A DNA stretch of 64,000 nt, from the NCBI RefSeq assembly GCF_033958435.1, contig NC_134142.1:102061001-102125000 (forward strand), given 5' to 3'. Below the pieces are notes generated by a model that saw only the letters and a list, made by a program, of their open reading frames with translations, did not search any database and had not been told where the DNA came from. Of this stretch, positions 59,094 to 64,000 are shown piece after piece. The position numbers were made by a program, and so were the translations under genes. Positions within the stretch are counted from its first letter, which is position 1. Every line of letters begins with the position of its first letter. Origin of the DNA: Carettochelys insculpta (taxonomy: Eukaryota > Chordata > Testudines > Carettochelyidae).

Positions 59094-59907
59094 GGTCCCT
59101 AATGAAAATATGTGTGATGATCTCAGGTCTAAACACCTTTTTGTTCTAGTCACAAAGCCATTGGACAAGTTGACAATCTTGACCCTTTTGGTTTTAAACA
59201 GGCAAAGGATTGGCATATAAGGTGTGTTGTGCATCAAAATTGAATTGAATTGACAGATGAATTATAGAAATGTGTATAATTTTTATTCAGGTACATGTAT
59301 ACTGCAACCATCAGCATGGTACCTGGATTACGCTTAGCTGTAGAAAATGTTGCTACTCTTGCCCTTTCACTAAATGGAAACCACATAAGAAAAGGGATAG
59401 GAAGAGGAAAGTGCTAATAGACTAGGATATGCAAACTTCATTAATAATTATTATTAAAAAAAGAGTATTTACTACATGCACTGTGGCCACTTTCCTAAGT
59501 TAAATGTTTTTTAAAATGTTGTAAAAATTAAAAGTGAATAGATGATAAAAATAAAAGTATTAACTTAATTTTTTATAACCTCAGGCCCTTTTTTAGTTAT
59601 CAACCATAACTGTAGAACACACAAGAAAAACTGACAAAAGCAACAGTTGCTAGTGCTACAGAATAATGACAACTGTATTTAATTTTGATCTGTCATCCGT
59701 AACAGCTGAGCAATTAAACATTATAATCTAATCACTGAAGTTGCCATAGCAGATTTTAGCAAACAGTACACAATACATTCTCTGACTGCAGATTAAGTAT
59801 TACTCGAATAGATCTAGACAGTATGTTTACCTAACATAAAGATATTTTACCATCTGTAGTGGTAACAAGGATTTGGAGCTTGTGAATTTATTACTTTAGT
59901 GATATCT

Positions 59908-60800
59908 TAGAATCATAGAATACTAGAACCAGAAGGGACCTTGAGAGGTCATCCAGTCCAGTCCCATGCCCTCACGGCAGGACAAGGAACCATCTATATT
60001 AGGGCCAGCAACCTTTCTCAGGTGGAGTGCAGAAATTTGACCTTTTGACCTCTCTGTACTGTCTGAATGGTGGTGATGCTTTAAAAGACACTAATAAATA
60101 AATAAAGATGCAGAGCTTTATTATTTAGGTGATGGTTGGTAGCATTCGCTGTTTTTTTGTTAATCCACTGGCGGCGTGGCTTTGAGCAACCTTCTGGCTG
60201 CATGGAGGAGGAGCGGGGAGGATGACCTCCTGCTTCATGTGCTGATGAAAATCGGCTCATGTGCTGCTCTTGGCACATGTGCCAAGGGGTTGCTGACCTG
60301 ATTTAGATCATTCCAGATATTTATTTATGTAACCTGCTCTTAAATATCTCCAATGAAGGAGATAACACACTCTCCCTAGGCAATTTATTCCAGTGCTTAA
60401 CCACCCTGACAGTAAGTTTTTCCTAATGCTCAACGTAAACCTCCCTTGCTGCAATTTCAGCCCATTGCTTTTTTGTACTATCATCAGAGGCCAAGCAAAA
60501 CACTTTTTCTCCTTCCTCCTTATAACAGTACTTGAACACTGCTATTATGCCCCCTCTCAGTCTTTTCTTTATCTAAGTTAACTAAACAAACCCAGTTCTT
60601 TCAGTCTTCTCTCATAGGTTATGTTTTCTAGACTTTTAATCATTTTTGTTGCTTTTCTCTGGACCATCTCCAGTTTCTCCATATCTTTCTTGAAATGTGA
60701 GGCCCAGAATTGGACACAATACTCAGACTGAGGCCTAATCAGTGCAGAGTGGAGCAGGAGAATTACTTCTTATGTCTTGCTCACAACACTCCTGTTAATG
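59908..60800 (-). mobile_element. CR1 3' region, reverse orientation, interrupted by a hAT element
   Basis: The + strand begins AATCATAGAATACTAGAAC (complement of the CR1 3' tail) and runs through CTCACGGCAGGACAAGGAACC, then after the insert CTTAAATATCTCCAATGAAG, ATTTATTCCAGTGCTTAACC and TTGGACACAATACTCAGACTG, all complements of CR1 ORF2 3' coding. The left boundary of the CR1 is unclear near 60800. Confidence 0.9.
59992..60308 (+). mobile_element. Non-autonomous hAT element inserted in CR1
   Basis: The element spans 60000-60300 and belongs to the family at 11459: it starts TAGGGCCAGCAACCTTTCTC and ends AAGGGGTTGCTGACCTG. It is flanked by ATCTATAT (59992-59999) and ATTTAGAT (60301-60308), an imperfect 8-bp duplication. 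Shared internal sequence includes GAAATTTGACCTTTTGACCT and AAAGATGCAGAGCTTTA. Confidence 0.85.
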
Positions 60801-61379
60801 CCTATAATAATTTACAGTAATACTCCATTGCACGTACATGTGTATATGTAAGATGATTGCATTAAACCATATAGAGGCTGCACAGCAAATGACAAATATT
60901 ACCAATTTCACTGTATAAGAGTTGTTTATGCACACAGTAAACTTGTTTTGGATTCCATTTTGTTTTGTACACTACAGCATACTAAATATCTAATATTTCA
61001 GAGTTCAGACTAACATATACCTTTCTGACTTTTAAAAGCTAGGTTGTATGTTTGATAATGTACTACAATACTACACGTTACACTGTGAGGATAACCCTAA
61101 AATTTGATAGTATTGCCTGTCTGAGTACCCCTTGCAGGATTATGCTTTTAATTTGCACAAGTTCTCAAACGCAGCCCCCTGGAAGTTCTGCATTTGCCAG
61201 CCAAAGGCAGGTGTTGCTAGGTGGGTTCACACTGTACTGACAGCACGATCTGACCATAGCACAGACACAGTATGATCTGGCATCCATGAAAAAACTTTGC
61301 CCCCAGTGACTTGCATTGGACTGAATCAACCTAATGTCACTGGTGTGTGCAATTTAGTAATTAACTTCATAGCGCTGTG
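60801..61379. other. Intergenic sequence upstream of the CpG-rich island
   Basis: AT-rich with no recognised feature. Composition shifts sharply to GC-rich at about 61380. Confidence 0.6.
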
Positions 61380-61751
61380 AATGGGGCGGGAGGCTGGCTT
61401 CTTCCCTAGCATGGGGGGTTTGGGTCAGCAGCTGCGGGTGGGGGGGAGCCTCCTTCCCCAGGAACGTGGGTCTGGGGCAGCAGGTGAGGGGGGGAATCAC
61501 CCCTGCCCCACATCCCCCAGGGGTGGTGCCTGTGGCTCTGAGCGCAGGAGTCTCTGCTTTCTCCCCATCGTCAGGCCAGGGAGGCTCCTGCGGCTCCGCG
61601 CTCCGACGCGCTTGACCCCGCGCGGCCCCTGTACCCAGCGCGGCGGCCGGGACGGAAAGTTTGCTCAGCGAGCGGCGCGCAGGCCGGCAGGCGGCCGGGG
61701 CCGAACGCCTGGGAGCTGGAGCCGGCAGAGAGGGAGCTACCAAGTTGCCTG

Positions 61752-61765
61752 GTTGCTGTGGCAAC
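61752..61765. promoter_or_regulatory. RFX X-box
   Basis: GTTGCTGTGGCAAC is a palindromic match to the X-box consensus GTHNYY-AT-RRNAAC with a GT centre. It is preceded 4 bp upstream by another GTTGCC half site (61744-61749). RFX factors control ciliary and spermatid genes, in keeping with STK33 expression. Confidence 0.7.
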
Positions 61766-61779
61766 GCGGCGGAGGCCGG

Positions 61780-61919
61780 CCGGCCCCCTGCGTCGCGGGT
61801 GGGGCGCCCCCGCCAGCTCTGGTCAGTGCTCGGGCGGCACCTGCCTGCGAGAGCGGGGGCAGCTGCAGCGCCAGGGCCGCGCTCTGAGCCCTGGCCCTAG
61901 CCGTGCGCGGCGCGCAGAG
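61780..61919 (+). other. STK33: Possible non-coding first exon ending at a GTAAGC donor
   Basis: The only evidence is the consensus-like donor CAGAG|GTAAGC at 61919/61920 about 160 bp downstream of the X-box. The 5' end is unknown and the interval given is nominal. No STK33 kinase exon is present in the window; it would lie further 3'. Confidence 0.35.
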
Positions 61920-62532
61920 GTAAGCGCTGCCTGCTCCTCAGCGCCTCCCACCCCGCCGGTACTCCTGGGGGCCAGTCACAGCTCCGGGCCATTGGCGGGA
62001 GCTCGTTCACCCCCCCCCCCCCCGCCAGACCTCCTCCTTGTGTGGCCGCCCGCAGCTGGCCGAGGGCCTTCAGGCTCCCCTGCTCCGCCTGTAGGCGCAG
62101 TGTGGGCTGAAGGTCCCCGTGCTGTGATCGCCCTCCCCGCTGCTGGGGTTGTGCGGACCGCCCCTTGCCGCGTGCTGCGCCGCCTCCCCGTCCGCTGCAC
62201 CCCAGGCAAGGCCAGACCCGGAGCGGGCTGCACTAGCAGGTGGAGAGGCGGCTCCCGGGGCAGGGCGCTGAGCTGGCCTTTGTTCCATTCGCTTTGGGGG
62301 GACGGCCGCAACTGTGGGAAGCGGGATCCCGCTCTCATGCCTTCCTCCTTATTTGTAACCCTAAAGAGCGAGGTTGGTTTTGCCGGGTACTTCTCTTCAG
62401 CGTCGTCGTAGTGAAGATGAACCTGCATTAAAACTGCAGCTCAGAAGCACCGTTGCTTCATTCTGGTTTCTCATCTGTTGAGAGAGGGTTGTTGCCAGTG
62501 CTGTCCTGCATCTGTACAAGTATTGCAAAGGT

Positions 62533-63135
62533 AGAGTGGCCACATTGCCCTATGGCAAGTACAGGACACTGGGGACAGGGGCAGGGCTGCTGTCCCATGT
62601 CAGGGCTCCTTGCCAGTGGGACTGCTGTTCCAGGGTGAGGCACGGGGGATGGGGGCTCTGTAGCCTCCAAAGGGCAGGTGTCGGGGTGAAGGGATGTGGA
62701 GGATGGGGGCTCCAAAGCCTCCCAGCATCTGGGCTCAGGGAATGAAGCAGGAGAAGGAGGCAGCCAACCCATTGAGGGGCTCCCTGGCAGCGGGCACTTC
62801 CTCCCCTAAGTGTACGGCACTAAAGAAAAAGGCAACTAGCCTATTGTGGCATTTACTGGCAGCAGGGTCTGTCACCAGGGGGTGTCAGGGAATAGTGCAG
62901 CTGCCGCGCAGAGAAGCTTCCCTGCACCAAGAGCTGCTGCCACAAGGGATAGGGCAGCCATGCAGTGGAGGAGTTCCCTGACAGGACAGGCTGCCACCCC
63001 AATACACAGGGGCCAGGGAACAGGAAGCCCTTCAAAATATGGGACAATTTGTCTATTTTGTTAAAAAAGTCAGGATGCTTGTGAGATGGCTTACATAAGG
63101 GACTGTCCTGGTAAAAATGGGACAGATGGTCACTG
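62533..63135. mobile_element. DNA-transposon-like repeat with inverted ends
   Basis: The left end is AGAGTGGCCACATTGCCC and the right end, inverted, is GGGACAGATGGTCACTGTGG. Internal GGGACAATTTGTCTATTTTG and AAGGGACTGTCCTGGTAAAAA are shared, as I recall, with a common sauropsid repeat. GC-rich middle with G-rich GGATGGGGGCTC repeats twice (62651, 62702). No transposase. Confidence 0.45.
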
Positions 63136-64000
63136 TGGGCAAAGGGCATATCATCAGCTTCTTATATGACAGTGGAGAACTCTTAACTCATTTAACAGCA
63201 GCCCTTGCCCCCGGTTAAATTGGTGAAGCCCATGGTACTATTAAAACCATTTAAAGTGTTCTGGAAAGCATACTTCAAAACAGACTGAAGTGCTGCAGAT
63301 GACGCAATTGTCACTTGTATTCCTTTGGAAATCAGCTGCATTGTATATAGACAGTTACTTGTGATCTGTTTTGAAATAAGGTTAACACTAATTAGTTAAT
63401 TAAGATAGAGGTTGTTTTCAAAACAGTTGTCTAGAATGCATAACAGGCCTAGGGAAATAAGACAGCTACCTGTATGTAGTCTGTCTGCATGGAGTCAAAA
63501 AACTGTAGACTAGGCTGCCTGATTGGAAGGCAGTCATTTTTAGTAGCCACTGTAACTTTTGAACTGCCCATCATCTTGGCTACTAGGACATTTTATAACA
63601 AAGATTTATCCTTTTCCAATTAATTCTAATTTTGTAAGAATCAGAAATCAAAATCTATTTTTGCATAATCATCATCTCATAAAATTCCTAAACCTATGTG
63701 TTTCTTTAATTTTAGAAAAAATATTTGAATTTTGTGGATCCTGCTATGTATAGTCTTTGTGGCATAACACATGCAATTCTTCACTTGCATTGTAGCACTA
63801 TTTAAATTTTTATAGCAATAATAAATATTTTAAATGTCTGTTTTAAATCAGCAGTAAGTGTTTTAGTATATTTAACTGAAATTAGTGTTCACAAAAGATA
63901 CTAAATAGAGTCCTGGAAAATGACATTGGTCACAAAACAGATAAGGCAACAGCAGCCTTATCAGATTAGATCAGTTTATCAGTTGTGCTCTAGCCTGGGC
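63136..64000. other. AT-rich sequence, possible STK33 intron 1
   Basis: No exon, repeat family or RNA gene recognised. Confidence 0.45.

Larger units (their letters stand above)
61380..62350 (+). promoter_or_regulatory. STK33: CpG-rich island, probable STK33 promoter
   Basis: The block is strongly GC-rich with many CG dinucleotides (for example GCGCTCCGACGCGCTTGACC and GGCCGGCCGGCCCC), unlike anything else in the window. It contains an RFX X-box at 61752-61765 and a + strand splice donor GAG|GTAAGC at 61919/61920. No coding start is recognised. In human, STK33 follows TRIM66 in the same orientation, and its first exon is non-coding. The gene name is therefore an inference from conserved gene order only. 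Long open frames on both strands are composition artefacts. Confidence 0.5.

Noticed and set aside
61354..62428. Long open frames in the CpG-rich island (up to 217 codons)
   Set aside because: Composition effect; no recognisable protein, arginine/proline/glycine-rich in every frame.
62400..64000. STK33 coding exons
   Set aside because: No kinase or N-terminal STK33 peptide was found in any frame; coding exons probably lie beyond the window.
1..64000. CRISPR array, operon or phage-like system
   Set aside because: Spliced vertebrate gene structure and LINE/SINE content show this is eukaryotic chromosome; no regularly spaced direct repeats with unique spacers were seen.

Overview
The window is vertebrate nuclear DNA. 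It shows widely spaced GT-AG exons, long AT-rich introns and dense transposon debris. CR1-type LINEs ending in ATTCTATG-like octamers, MIR-type SINEs, Tigger and hAT DNA elements and many fold-back MITEs beginning with GTCTACACTA-like termini point to a sauropsid, most likely a turtle. That assignment rests on recalled repeat repertoires; the species cannot be fixed. No prokaryotic, organellar or CRISPR-like content was seen.

The only protein-coding host gene I can reconstruct is the 3' half of TRIM66 (TIF1-delta) on the + strand. Eleven coding exons between 943 and 32963 join in consistent phase into 612 residues and a stop. In order they give a low-complexity linker, a PxVxL HP1-binding box, a C4HC3 PHD finger, a bromodomain, an acidic patch and a basic nuclear localisation motif. 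The 5' part of the gene (B-boxes and coiled coil) lies upstream of the window. The 3' UTR starts at 32964, and several AATAAA signals follow up to about 34.37 kb.

From about 34.4 to 61.3 kb is an intergenic stretch made largely of mobile elements: a nearly open CR1 copy (41.72-44.76 kb), a full-size but decayed Tigger element on the - strand (56.75-59.09 kb), a nest of hAT elements (54.25-55.70 kb), GC-rich degenerate tandem repeats (46.65-47.9 kb) and smaller insertions. At 61.38-62.35 kb lies a CpG-rich island with an RFX X-box and a + strand splice donor. In human, the gene after TRIM66 in the same orientation is STK33, so I infer, without coding evidence, that this is the STK33 promoter and non-coding first exon.

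The introns hold an RT-encoding LINE remnant with dead catalytic sites (4.9-6.85 kb), a decayed CR1 split by a fold-back MITE (12.2-14.46 kb), and a second fold-back element that received a 1.27 kb solo LTR with a 5-bp target duplication (14.55-16.15 kb). The most unusual host-gene observation is a decayed second copy of the TRIM66 terminal exon plus the start of its 3' UTR, located about 0.9 kb upstream inside the intron before the penultimate exon. I did not find a new multi-gene system.
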